Source: an uncultured Planctomycetaceae bacterium | GTDB lineage: Bacteria > Planctomycetota > Planctomycetia > Pirellulales > UBA1268 | Direction: 5' to 3' | Length of the DNA stretch: 5,777 nucleotides | Assembly: GCA_937926325.1 (NCBI GenBank) | Contig: CALAZQ010000251.1 | Location: 1 to 5,777 of the forward strand | Shown here: one piece after another, positions 1 to 5,777 of the stretch | Layout of the letters: every line of letters begins with the position of its first letter | How positions within the stretch are numbered: position 1 is the first letter of the stretch | Program-made: the position numbers and the translations under genes | Notes under the pieces: generated by a model | Told to the model about the DNA's origin: nothing | The model's database searches: none | The model's input: only the letters and a program-made list of their open reading frames with translations

Positions 1-316
1 GAACGAGGCGGTTACGGAATCGAGCCATCGCCCGCAGCGACTCCTCCAAATCGGTTGGACACACGCCCCGCTCTACAAGCACTGTGAAAGCATCGGCGCT
101 GTCGGCCGGCGTCCGATACTTTTCCGACGCAATCACATGCCCCGCAAGATCGAGACAACATTCGATGGCGACTACAAAATGATACTTGACGCTGGCGACC
201 TTGTCGGCGTCACTTTGCAATTCGCGCGGATCAATTGCAGCCAACCGGCGCAACTCGGCCACATACCCGTTGAGTACACCCAGCAGCGTATCGAACTTGT
301 TTCGATCGACCATCAT
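1..316 (-). CDS. hepT: HepT-like HEPN ribonuclease toxin of a type VII toxin-antitoxin pair (C-terminus cut by window edge)
   Basis: I translated this by hand; 105 complete residues are present and the reading frame is open to the window edge. The fold signature of the HepT/DUF86 family is clear: SVKYHFVVAIECCLDLAGHV (residues 42-61), then a KYRTPADSADAF segment, then LVERGV, and near the end MARFRNRLV (97-105), which is the start of the catalytic RX4-6H motif. The next codon begins with C, as His would require, so the window stops at the catalytic His. Known for the family: HepT is an RNase (mRNA or tRNA), and the Tyr of RX4HXY is AMPylated by its partner MntA, which neutralises it. The start at 316 overlaps the stop of mntA by 4 bases (ATGA); a second in-frame Met follows immediately at 313. 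Translational coupling to mntA is inferred from this overlap. The Tyr target is outside the window, so I cannot confirm an intact toxin. Confidence 0.9.
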   Translation of the reverse strand, partial: MMVDRNKFDTLLGVLNGYVAELRRLAAIDPRELQSDADKVASVKYHFVVAIECCLDLAGHVIASEKYRTPADSADAFTVLVERGVCPTDLEESLRAMARFRNRLV

Positions 317-792
317 GGGCAGGGAGCCGCGGAGAGACCGGTGGCGGCGAACTGTGCAAGACGTTCCGCGTGGATTCGCTCCAGCCGCGGCCGTTCGTCG
401 AACCAGCGGGTCAGCAGACGAACTTCGAGTGAAACTCGAGCCGGCTCGTCGCTACAATAGAGCAGGGTTCCTCGCTCAAGCACCCGTGCTCGCCACTCCA
501 GCGGCGCCTCCCCGAGATTCCGCAGGTCGATTTCCACATCCGCCAGTCGCGACAACCGGTCAGCCAGCACCATCTCCTCGGCCATTGGCAGCGGCTGCGA
601 AATCTCGGCGTCCAGATAGTACCCGATATCAAGGTCACTCTCAGGATGTGGGTTGCCCTCCACGCGGCTTCCATACGCGTACGCCAAAAACACATGTGTG
701 CCCGGGAAGACTGCCGCGCAGGCTTCCTGGGCTTGACTGAAAATCTGGGCTGCCCAATTGATCATGATGGAACGAGACGTGCTGGGATGCAT
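313..792 (-). CDS. mntA: MntA-like minimal nucleotidyltransferase antitoxin
   Basis: The 159-residue protein is of normal size for the minimal nucleotidyltransferase (MNT) family. It carries an exact GSX10DXD signature: Gly41-Ser42, then Asp53 and Asp55 (YGSRVEGNPHPESDLDIGYY). A third carboxylate is likely Asp89 in VEIDLRNL, followed by the usual LEWRARVLERGTLLY strand-helix end (99-112). These three acids bind the metal and nucleotide. Known for the family: MntA transfers AMP units from ATP to a Tyr of HepT, which blocks the RNase. The gene precedes hepT with an ATGA overlap, so the pair is almost certainly one operon. The start is uncertain. ATG at 792 has a purine-rich stretch 9 bases upstream and an in-frame TAG further up; ATG at 765 (Met10) would also leave a complete domain but has no visible Shine-Dalgarno sequence. 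The C-terminal tail after about residue 135 is Arg- and Ala-rich and not distinctive. Confidence 0.88.
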   Translation of the reverse strand: MHPSTSRSIMINWAAQIFSQAQEACAAVFPGTHVFLAYAYGSRVEGNPHPESDLDIGYYLDAEISQPLPMAEEMVLADRLSRLADVEIDLRNLGEAPLEWRARVLERGTLLYCSDEPARVSLEVRLLTRWFDERPRLERIHAERLAQFAATGLSAAPCP

Positions 793-801
793 GCGGGTAA
801 T

Positions 802-811
802 TCCACTCTTC
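802..811 (-). promoter_or_regulatory. possible ribosome binding site for mntA
   Basis: On the minus strand GAAGAGTGGA ends 9 bases before the ATG at 792. It is a partial match to the anti-Shine-Dalgarno complement and is the reason for preferring that start over the ATG at 765. The match is weak. Confidence 0.35.
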
Positions 812-849
812 TATGGTATACCCGCGATCCCCTCCTCGGCAGCTTCCTC

Positions 850-878
850 AAGAAAGCCGCTGCAGGTCTGTCTGCGGC
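850..878 (-). terminator. weak terminator-like hairpin after the deaminase fusion gene
   Basis: Reading the minus strand, GCCGC (878-874) can pair with GCGGC (860-856), with an alternative inner pairing GCAG/CTGC, followed directly by TTTCTT. It lies about 20 bases past the TAG of the fusion gene and before mntA, where a terminator would be expected if the two are separate transcription units. The stem is short and the T-run is interrupted, so this is tentative. Confidence 0.3.
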
Positions 879-898
879 CAAAAAACTGCAAAGTCAAA

Positions 899-2887
899 CT
901 AGGACACCGCCTGCCGGTGCAGCACGAAGCCTTCGATCGCCTCGTATTCCGGCAGGCCGAGTTTGTCGTAGAGCCGGGCGGTCTCGCGGTTGCGATCCTC
1001 GGCCCGCTGCCAGAACTCACGGGGATCGGTCGGCCCCGGGAACAGGGCCCGGTCCTTCTGGCTTTCGTGCTTGAAGATCGCCATTCGCTTTCGCTCGACC
1101 TCATCGGGGGAGAGCGGCACTGCCATCTCGATCTCGTGCGGCTCCCACTCCTGCCAAGCACCCCGGTAGAGCCAGAGTTCGCACTGCTTGGCCCAGTCGC
1201 GGTCGGCCAGTGACTCCAAAGCCTGAAAGACCGTGGCCAGGCAGACCCGGTGGGTGCCGTGCGGGTCTGAGAGATCACCAGCGGCATAAATTTGATGCGG
1301 CTTCACCCGGTCGAGCAGGTCAGCCGTGATCTGAATATCCTCCGGACCGATCGGCTTCTTGCGGACCCGACCGGTCTCATAGAACGGCAGGTCGAGGAAG
1401 TGGATGCGATCGGGCTGCACCCCTGAATAGCGGGCTCCGGCCCGGGCCTCGGTTCGGCGGATCAGGCCCTTCACCTGCTGGAGCTCCGGGATGTCAACCT
1501 CGCCAGCGGCCTTATCGCGAAGGAAGGCCCGGATTTTCTCAGCGATCTCGGTCGTCTTGGTGCCGACGCCAAAGGCTCGGCAGAAGGCCTCAACGAAGTC
1601 AACGTGGGCGTCGGCCGTCTCGTCCCAGACCGCAATGTTGCCGCTGGTTTGGTAGGCGACATGCACCTCGTGGCCCTGCTCGCAGAGCCGGATGAAGGTG
1701 CCCCCCATGCTGATCACGTCATCATCAGGATGGGGGCTGAAGACGACAACCCGCTTGGGAAAGTTGCCGGCGTCAGCATTCGGGGCAAGGCCGCGAATTT
1801 TCCGCTGTTCTCCCGGCTTGCCCCCCGGCCAGCCGGTGATGGTGTCCTGGAGGCCACGGAAGACATCGATGTTGATGTCGTAGGCTCGGCTGCGGTGCGA
1901 AAGCATATCCTGCAGGCCGTGCTCGTTGTAGTCCTCGTCGGTGAGCTTAAGAATCGGCTTGCCGAGTTTGAACGCCAGCCAGATCACCGCCTTGCGGGTG
2001 AGTTCCGGCGTCCAGGCAAGTTCCATCGATTCCAGCGGCCCGACCAGCCAGGGCGACTCAAACCGGGTGAGCTTGGCCGCCGCCGCCCGGTCAAGCACAA
2101 ACTTGGCGTCGGCGTGCTGCTGCAGGGCACTAGCCGAAACATGGCTGCTCGGTGCCTCTTCAACCGCTCGGCGGACGATCGGCGCCTTGTGCTCCCCAAA
2201 GGCCAACAGCACCACCCGGCGGGCGTCGAGGATCGACCCAACGCCCATGGTGATTGCCTGTCGGGGCACATTCCATTCACCGAAGAAGTCACTGGCGGCA
2301 TCGGCCCGGGTAACACTATCGAGCGTGATCAGCCGGGTGCGGCTCTCAAGGCTACTGCCCGGTTCGTTGAAGCCGATGTGACCGGTCCGGCCGATTCCCA
2401 GCAGCTGCAGGTCGATGCCACCCGCTTCGCGGATCTGCTCTTCATAGTGGCTGCAGGCGGCCGCCACGTCCTGTCGTGCCAGCTGGCCGTCGGGGATATG
2501 GATGTTCTCAGCGGGAATGTCGATATGGTCGAAGAGGTGCTCTCGCATGAACCGGTGATAGCTCTGCAGGGCGTCCGGTTCCATCGGCCAGTATTCATCG
2601 AGGTTGAACGTGATGACGTGTTGGAACGACAACCCTTCTTCCTGATGCAGCCGAATCAGTTCGTCATAGACGGCGACCGGGGTGCTGCCCGTTGCCAGGC
2701 CGAGCACCGTCCGCTGGCCGGCCGCCTCCCGCTCCTTGATCAGGTCGGCGATCTCCCGGGCCACGGCCCGACTGGCATCGCCGGAGTCGTCGTAGACCGA
2801 CACCGGCACCCGCTCGATGGTCGAGACATGGGGCAGGGGGCCGCGGTAGATCGGCGTCGAGGGGGTGGCGGCTGCGCGGGCGTTCAT
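899..2887 (-). CDS. nagB: Glucosamine-6-phosphate deaminase-like (NagB) domain fused to PIG-L/LmbE-type deacetylase
   Basis: The protein has 662 residues, while classical NagB has about 266, because a second enzyme domain follows. Residues 25-345 are NagB-like: phosphate-loop LGLATGSTP (62-70), TFNLDEY with Asp97 (E. coli Asp72), GIGRTGHIGFNEPGSSL (164-180) and GVGSILDARRV, with Lys234 matching the phosphate-binding Lys208. His170 and Glu175 match catalytic His143 and Glu148, but Thr168 stands where Asp141 is expected. Residues 378-560 are PIG-L-like: SPHPDDD (384-390) supplies the catalytic Asp and metal ligands, and DPHGTHR (541-547) the His pair. The closing YDKLGLPEYEAIEGF stretch is also characteristic of these long fusions, which occur in Bacteroides and Planctomycetes. 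Canonical NagB converts glucosamine-6-P to fructose-6-P and ammonia; PIG-L proteins remove N-acetyl groups from GlcNAc-type substrates using zinc. A deacetylase plus deaminase in one chain would perform two successive steps of amino-sugar breakdown (inference). No signal peptide is seen, so it is probably cytoplasmic. ATG at 2887 is chosen because GAGG lies 5 bases upstream; an open frame extends to 3046, but that part looks non-coding. Confidence 0.9.
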   Translation of the reverse strand: MNARAAATPSTPIYRGPLPHVSTIERVPVSVYDDSGDASRAVAREIADLIKEREAAGQRTVLGLATGSTPVAVYDELIRLHQEEGLSFQHVITFNLDEYWPMEPDALQSYHRFMREHLFDHIDIPAENIHIPDGQLARQDVAAACSHYEEQIREAGGIDLQLLGIGRTGHIGFNEPGSSLESRTRLITLDSVTRADAASDFFGEWNVPRQAITMGVGSILDARRVVLLAFGEHKAPIVRRAVEEAPSSHVSASALQQHADAKFVLDRAAAAKLTRFESPWLVGPLESMELAWTPELTRKAVIWLAFKLGKPILKLTDEDYNEHGLQDMLSHRSRAYDINIDVFRGLQDTITGWPGGKPGEQRKIRGLAPNADAGNFPKRVVVFSPHPDDDVISMGGTFIRLCEQGHEVHVAYQTSGNIAVWDETADAHVDFVEAFCRAFGVGTKTTEIAEKIRAFLRDKAAGEVDIPELQQVKGLIRRTEARAGARYSGVQPDRIHFLDLPFYETGRVRKKPIGPEDIQITADLLDRVKPHQIYAAGDLSDPHGTHRVCLATVFQALESLADRDWAKQCELWLYRGAWQEWEPHEIEMAVPLSPDEVERKRMAIFKHESQKDRALFPGPTDPREFWQRAEDRNRETARLYDKLGLPEYEAIEGFVLHRQAVS

Positions 2888-2892
2888 GGAAA

Positions 2893-2896
2893 CCTC
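2893..2896 (-). promoter_or_regulatory. Shine-Dalgarno GAGG of the NagB/PIG-L fusion gene
   Basis: GAGG on the minus strand sits 5 bases before the ATG at 2887. It decides this start over an ATG 53 codons further upstream at 3046. Confidence 0.65.
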
Positions 2897-2917
2897 GATT
2901 GAGAGGGTAGGAAGGGA

Positions 2918-2949
2918 GCCTCTGCGACCTATTCTCGCATCGCAGAGGC
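2918..2949. promoter_or_regulatory. perfect 10-bp inverted repeat, candidate operator or leader hairpin
   Basis: GCCTCTGCGA (2918-2927) and TCGCAGAGGC (2940-2949) are exact reverse complements, separated by 12 bases. The right arm is preceded by a second TCGCA (2935-2939), giving tandem TCGCATCGCA, so an alternative shorter stem with TGCGA (2923-2927) is possible. It lies 30 bases upstream of the fusion gene start and 170 bases upstream of the permease start. Its symmetry fits either a dimeric repressor site (LacI, GntR or similar) in a divergent control region or a stem-loop in the fusion gene's 5' leader. There is no T-run after it on the minus strand, which argues against a simple terminator. 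Confidence 0.6.
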
Positions 2950-3015
2950 CACCCGCAAGGGACGCCAGGGTGATGGCGCGAGCCGTGTGCCGCCGGGGAA
3001 GCCGATTGTGCGGGT

Positions 3016-3043
3016 TTGCGGGTGCATCCGCGTACCGTATTAT
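3016..3043 (+). promoter_or_regulatory. candidate sigma70-type promoter for the permease gene
   Basis: TTGCGG (3016-3021) and TATTAT (3038-3043) are separated by 16 bases, which resembles -35 and -10 boxes; TTTGCG one base upstream gives a 17-base spacer. This AT-rich patch stands out in a GC-rich gap. It would give a leader of about 70 bases before the ATG at 3120. The same patch read on the minus strand (GATAATAC) could serve as a -10 for the fusion gene, but no -35 is visible there. Confidence 0.35.
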
Positions 3044-3119
3044 CACGGGTTGCTGTGAGCGGGCGCCGGGGGCTGGCCGCGGTTAGGGATGTGATCACCC
3101 AGAAGGCAGATGACCGATC

Positions 3120-4448
3120 ATGAACACTGAGACACCAGAATCTTTGCCCGTCCGCCTGCCGATGACGCGGCTGGGGGTGATGATGTTCCTCGAGTTTTTC
3201 CTTTGGGGCGCCTGGATGGTGCCGATGGGGAAATATCTGTCCACGCTGTTCGCGGGCGAGTCGGATGTCGGGCAGATCATCGGCCAGGCCTATTCCACCG
3301 GCTCGATCGCGGCCATTGTCGCACCGCTGTTTGTCGGGCTGCTGGCCGACCGATTCCTGCCGGGGCAGGTGGTGCTGGGGCTGCTGCATCTGCTGGGCGC
3401 GGGGTTTCTCTATGCGGTCGCTCAGGCCGATAGCCCGAGCAGTTTTTACTGGCTGCTGCTCGGGGCTGGCCTCTGCTACATGCCGACGCTGGCCCTGGTG
3501 AACTCGGTCAGCTTTGACCTACTGAAAAATCCGCAGAAGCAGTTTCCGCTGGTCCGGGTCTGGGGCACGATCGGCTGGATTGCCGCCGGCATCACGGTCG
3601 GCTCGCTGCTGCCGCCGCTGCTGGCCAGTGGCGGGCTGCCGACAGCCGTGACCGATCTGTTGCTGGGGGACGCCAGCGACAACGACGCCGGCAAGACCAA
3701 CCTGCCTTTCCTGGTGGCAGCGGCGACCTCGCTGGTGCTCGGACTCTACAGCTTCACGCTGCCGGGCAGTCCGCCCAAGGCCAAGGGGGAGCCGATCAGC
3801 ATTGCCAAGCTGCTGGGCTTTGATGCCATCGGCCTGCTCAAGCAGCCCGCCTTTGCGATCTTCGCGGCGGCCAGCTTCCTGATCTGCATTCCGCTGGCGG
3901 TCTACTACGCCATGGCCAACAAGTACATCGGTGACATGGGTATCCAGCAGTCGCTCGGCCTGGGCAGCGAGACGGTCATGACCTTTGGCCAGATGAGTGA
4001 GATCGGCTTCATGCTGTTGATGCCGTTCTTCCTGGCCCGCTTTGGGGTCAAGACGATGCTGCTGGGCGGCATGCTGGCCTGGGTGGCCCGCTATGTGCTG
4101 TTTGCCTTCGGGGCTGAACAGGCCTGGATGCTGACCCTCGCCGTCATCCTCCACGGCATCTGCTACGACTTCTTCTTTGTGACCGGCCAGCTCTACACCG
4201 ATCACATCGCCCCGCGGCAGCTGCGGGCCAGTGCCCAGGGGCTGATTGCCCTCCTGACGTATGGGGCAGGCATGTATGTGGGAAATATCACCTTTCCCGA
4301 GGTTGCCAACGCCTTCACCGAGACGCCCAGCGTCTTCCCCTGGCAGCCATTCTGGATCACCTTCGCCGGGATGGCGGCGGTAATCATGATCGGCTTTGCG
4401 ATCGCTTTCCGCGATCCCGTGCGGCTTTCAGCCGACGAACTAGGCTGA
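3120..4448 (+). CDS. MFS permease of the nucleoside:H+ symporter (NupG/XapB-like) family
   Basis: The 442-residue protein has the length and hydrophobic pattern of a 12-helix major facilitator. Helices run roughly at 16-38, 55-77, 82-102, 108-130, 147-168, 195-214, 243-264, 284-304, 309-330, 335-357, 370-390 and 410-430, with a hydrophilic loop at 215-240 between the two halves. NupG-family marks are the N-terminal MMFLEFFLWGAWMVPMG (21-37), GLLADRF (73-79) at the helix 2-3 loop, and YDFFFVTGQLYTD followed by LRASAQGLIALLTYGAG (349-384), close to E. coli NupG's DFF...RASAQG region. It acts in the cytoplasmic membrane. E. coli members import nucleosides with protons, but the neighbouring amino-sugar enzyme suggests a sugar or amino-sugar substrate here (inference). 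An in-frame TGA at 3111 makes 3120 the earliest start. The best purine run, AGAAGG at 3101-3106, is 13 bases away, which is longer than ideal; Met15 (3162) is an alternative start. Confidence 0.88.
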   Translation: MNTETPESLPVRLPMTRLGVMMFLEFFLWGAWMVPMGKYLSTLFAGESDVGQIIGQAYSTGSIAAIVAPLFVGLLADRFLPGQVVLGLLHLLGAGFLYAVAQADSPSSFYWLLLGAGLCYMPTLALVNSVSFDLLKNPQKQFPLVRVWGTIGWIAAGITVGSLLPPLLASGGLPTAVTDLLLGDASDNDAGKTNLPFLVAAATSLVLGLYSFTLPGSPPKAKGEPISIAKLLGFDAIGLLKQPAFAIFAAASFLICIPLAVYYAMANKYIGDMGIQQSLGLGSETVMTFGQMSEIGFMLLMPFFLARFGVKTMLLGGMLAWVARYVLFAFGAEQAWMLTLAVILHGICYDFFFVTGQLYTDHIAPRQLRASAQGLIALLTYGAGMYVGNITFPEVANAFTETPSVFPWQPFWITFAGMAAVIMIGFAIAFRDPVRLSADELG

Positions 4449-4474
4449 GCGGCAGAGGGTAGGATGCCCTTTCC

Positions 4475-4497
4475 GATGAACCTGCCCAAGGTTCGTC
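4475..4497 (+). other. short hairpin between permease and ABC exporter genes
   Basis: GAACCT (4478-4483) and AGGTTC (4489-4494) are exact reverse complements around a 5-base loop (GCCCA). The stem extends to 9 pairs if one T-G wobble is allowed. No T-run follows, so it is not a convincing intrinsic terminator; it could be an RNA processing or stability element in a permease-ABC transcript, or chance. Confidence 0.35.
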
Positions 4498-4536
4498 CGT
4501 GGCAACACCACCCCCGCCGAAAGCTGTCCGGCCTGT

Positions 4537-5777
4537 ATGAGTAACCAGTCGCCCACCTACGCCCTCTCCCATCGTGAATTGCGGGCTCGGGTCTGGTCGC
4601 GGCTGCGACGACAGCGGGGCACGATCATTCTTTCCCTCGGCCTGCTGCTGCTCTCGGTGCCGTTTGTGAATTTCCACCCGCTCGTCTGGGGTGCCGTCGC
4701 CGATCACCTTGTTGAACAGACGCTGACGCCGGGGCTGCTGGCCGGCTGGCTGGCGGTCATGCTTGCGACCTATGTCGTCGGCCTTGGGTTAGGGGCCTGG
4801 CAAACCTACCTGCTGGAACGGGCCGGGCAGGCGTTTGTCCGCGACATCCGGGTGGAACTGTTTGCCAAGTTTGAACATCAGTCGCTGGGCTATCACCACG
4901 ACCACAGCAGTGGTGAACTCGTCACCCGGATGACCGGTGACGTCGATGCGATGGAGCAGTCGGTGCTGCAGGGGCTGACCACGCTGCTGGAAGAGGTGGT
5001 GACCTTCATCGTGGTGGCGGCGATGGTGCTCTGGCTCAGCCCGGTCGTGGGGACAGCCTCGATTCTGCCGCTGGCCTTCGCCTTCATCTTTATCCGCAGC
5101 TACAACCGTCGGGTGAAGTCGGTCTATGAGGGCGTCCGCCGCCGCCTCGGCAATATCGGCAGCTTTTTGCAGGATCGCCTGGCCGGCATTCAGGTGACCC
5201 AGAGTTTCGCGCGGGAGGCCGCCGAGGAGCGGCAGTTTGCCGTGCGGGCCGATGAGTTCTTTCAGACCAGCGTGGCGGCCAGCCGGCTGCGGAACAGCTA
5301 CTTTCCGGTGGTCTCGTTTTTTGGTTTTCTCAACAACCTGGTGATGCTCGGGGTCGGGGCCTGGCTGATCATGGAAGGCAGCGGCTGGTTCAGCCTGGGG
5401 GCCCTGATCGCCTACCGTGGCTTCTGGTGGCGGCTGCAGAGCCCGATTCGGACGATCGCCCAGACCAGTGACATTCTCCAGCGGGCCCGGGCGTCGGCCC
5501 TGCGGGTGATGGAACTGCTCGACGCCCCGGTGGCAATCGCAGACCAACCGGAGGCCCGCTGCTGGGACGCGGGGCAGGGCCGGGTCGATTTCCAGGATGT
5601 CTCGTTCTCCTACCTGCCGGGAAAGCCGGTGCTCGCAGGCCTCTCATTTACCGTTGCGGCGGGCGAGTTCGTGGCGATTGCCGGCGGCAGTGGCTCGGGC
5701 AAGAGCACGCTCTTGAATCTGGTGCCGCGGTTCTACGACGCGACCGGCGGCAGCGTGTTGGTGGACGGCCACGATGT
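4537..5777 (+). CDS. Half-size ABC exporter, permease fused to ATPase (MsbA/MdlB-like), C-terminus cut by window edge
   Basis: I translated this by hand; 413 complete residues are visible and the frame is open to the edge. Residues 28-330 form a type I ABC exporter membrane domain: hydrophobic helices near 28-50, 68-92, 150-167, 169-187, 254-278 and 283-300, with the family hallmark HHDHSSGELVTRMTGDVDAM (120-139) between helices 2 and 3 and GIQVTQSFAREAAE (217-230) in the second cytoplasmic loop. The nucleotide-binding domain begins near 349, with the A-loop Tyr359 in VSFSYLPGKPVL and Walker A GGSGSGKST (383-391, Lys389). The Q-loop, ABC signature, Walker B and H-loop lie beyond the window. 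Such proteins work as dimers that export lipids, drugs or peptides using ATP; the substrate cannot be read here. ATG at 4537 is the only usual start after the in-frame TGA at 4477, although no clear Shine-Dalgarno sequence precedes it. It follows the permease gene by 88 bases on the same strand, so co-transcription is possible but no functional link is evident. Confidence 0.9.
   Translation, partial: MSNQSPTYALSHRELRARVWSRLRRQRGTIILSLGLLLLSVPFVNFHPLVWGAVADHLVEQTLTPGLLAGWLAVMLATYVVGLGLGAWQTYLLERAGQAFVRDIRVELFAKFEHQSLGYHHDHSSGELVTRMTGDVDAMEQSVLQGLTTLLEEVVTFIVVAAMVLWLSPVVGTASILPLAFAFIFIRSYNRRVKSVYEGVRRRLGNIGSFLQDRLAGIQVTQSFAREAAEERQFAVRADEFFQTSVAASRLRNSYFPVVSFFGFLNNLVMLGVGAWLIMEGSGWFSLGALIAYRGFWWRLQSPIRTIAQTSDILQRARASALRVMELLDAPVAIADQPEARCWDAGQGRVDFQDVSFSYLPGKPVLAGLSFTVAAGEFVAIAGGSGSGKSTLLNLVPRFYDATGGSVLVDGHD

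Noticed and set aside
186..740. Open frame of 184 codons on the plus strand
   Set aside because: It is antisense to mntA and hepT, whose motifs are unmistakable; its own translation is Pro/Arg/Ala-rich and low in information.
1604..2902. Open frame of 432 codons on the plus strand
   Set aside because: It lies wholly antisense to the NagB/PIG-L fusion gene, has no recognisable domain, and is explained by GC-rich codon bias leaving the opposite strand open.
2888..3046. N-terminal extension of 53 residues on the NagB/PIG-L fusion, starting at 3046
   Set aside because: The extension does not look like NagB or a signal peptide, would place the perfect inverted repeat inside coding sequence, and lacks the good GAGG site present before the ATG at 2887.
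3091..3098. Eight-base palindrome GTGATCAC near the permease start
   Set aside because: It is short, does not extend symmetrically, and is expected by chance in sequence of this length, so I do not call it an operator.
3519..4205. Open frame of 228 codons on the minus strand
   Set aside because: It is antisense to the permease gene; the translation is rich in Gln, His, Arg and Gly, typical of a reversed membrane-protein gene.
4789..5547. Open frame of 252 codons on the minus strand
   Set aside because: It is antisense to the ABC exporter, with a His/Gln/Pro/Gly-rich translation and no domain.

Overview
The window is GC-rich bacterial DNA with no RNA genes, insertion sequences or CRISPR array that I could see. 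The gene content suits a Planctomycetes- or Bacteroidetes-type relative, and the high GC favours Planctomycetes. The main clue is a single polypeptide that joins a glucosamine-6-phosphate deaminase (NagB) domain to a PIG-L/LmbE deacetylase domain, next to a NupG-type permease. The taxonomic guess is inference.

Layout: positions 1-792 (minus strand) hold a type VII toxin-antitoxin pair. The nucleotidyltransferase antitoxin gene mntA comes first and overlaps the HEPN toxin gene hepT by 4 bases (ATGA). hepT is cut by the window edge exactly inside its catalytic RX4HXY motif. Positions 793-898 are a short gap with a weak terminator-like hairpin behind the deaminase gene and a purine-rich stretch before mntA. 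Positions 899-2887 (minus) encode the 662-residue NagB-PIG-L fusion. Positions 2888-3119 are a divergent control region with a perfect 10-bp inverted repeat. Positions 3120-4448 (plus) encode a 12-helix permease of the nucleoside:H+ symporter family. Positions 4537-5777 (plus) encode the first two thirds of a half-size ABC exporter, which runs off the end.

How they may work together: the fusion enzyme and the permease are divergently transcribed from a shared 232-base region, which suggests import of an amino sugar, nucleoside-like or related compound followed by deacetylation and deamination. The fusion keeps part of the NagB active site (Asp97, His170, Glu175). It has Thr168 where E. coli NagB has catalytic Asp141, and appears to lack the phosphate-binding Arg172, so its true substrate or activity may differ from classical NagB. 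The toxin-antitoxin pair is a separate module, and a sample of hepT has visibly lower GC than a sample of the ABC gene. The ABC exporter may be co-transcribed with the permease, but an 88-base gap with a hairpin separates them.
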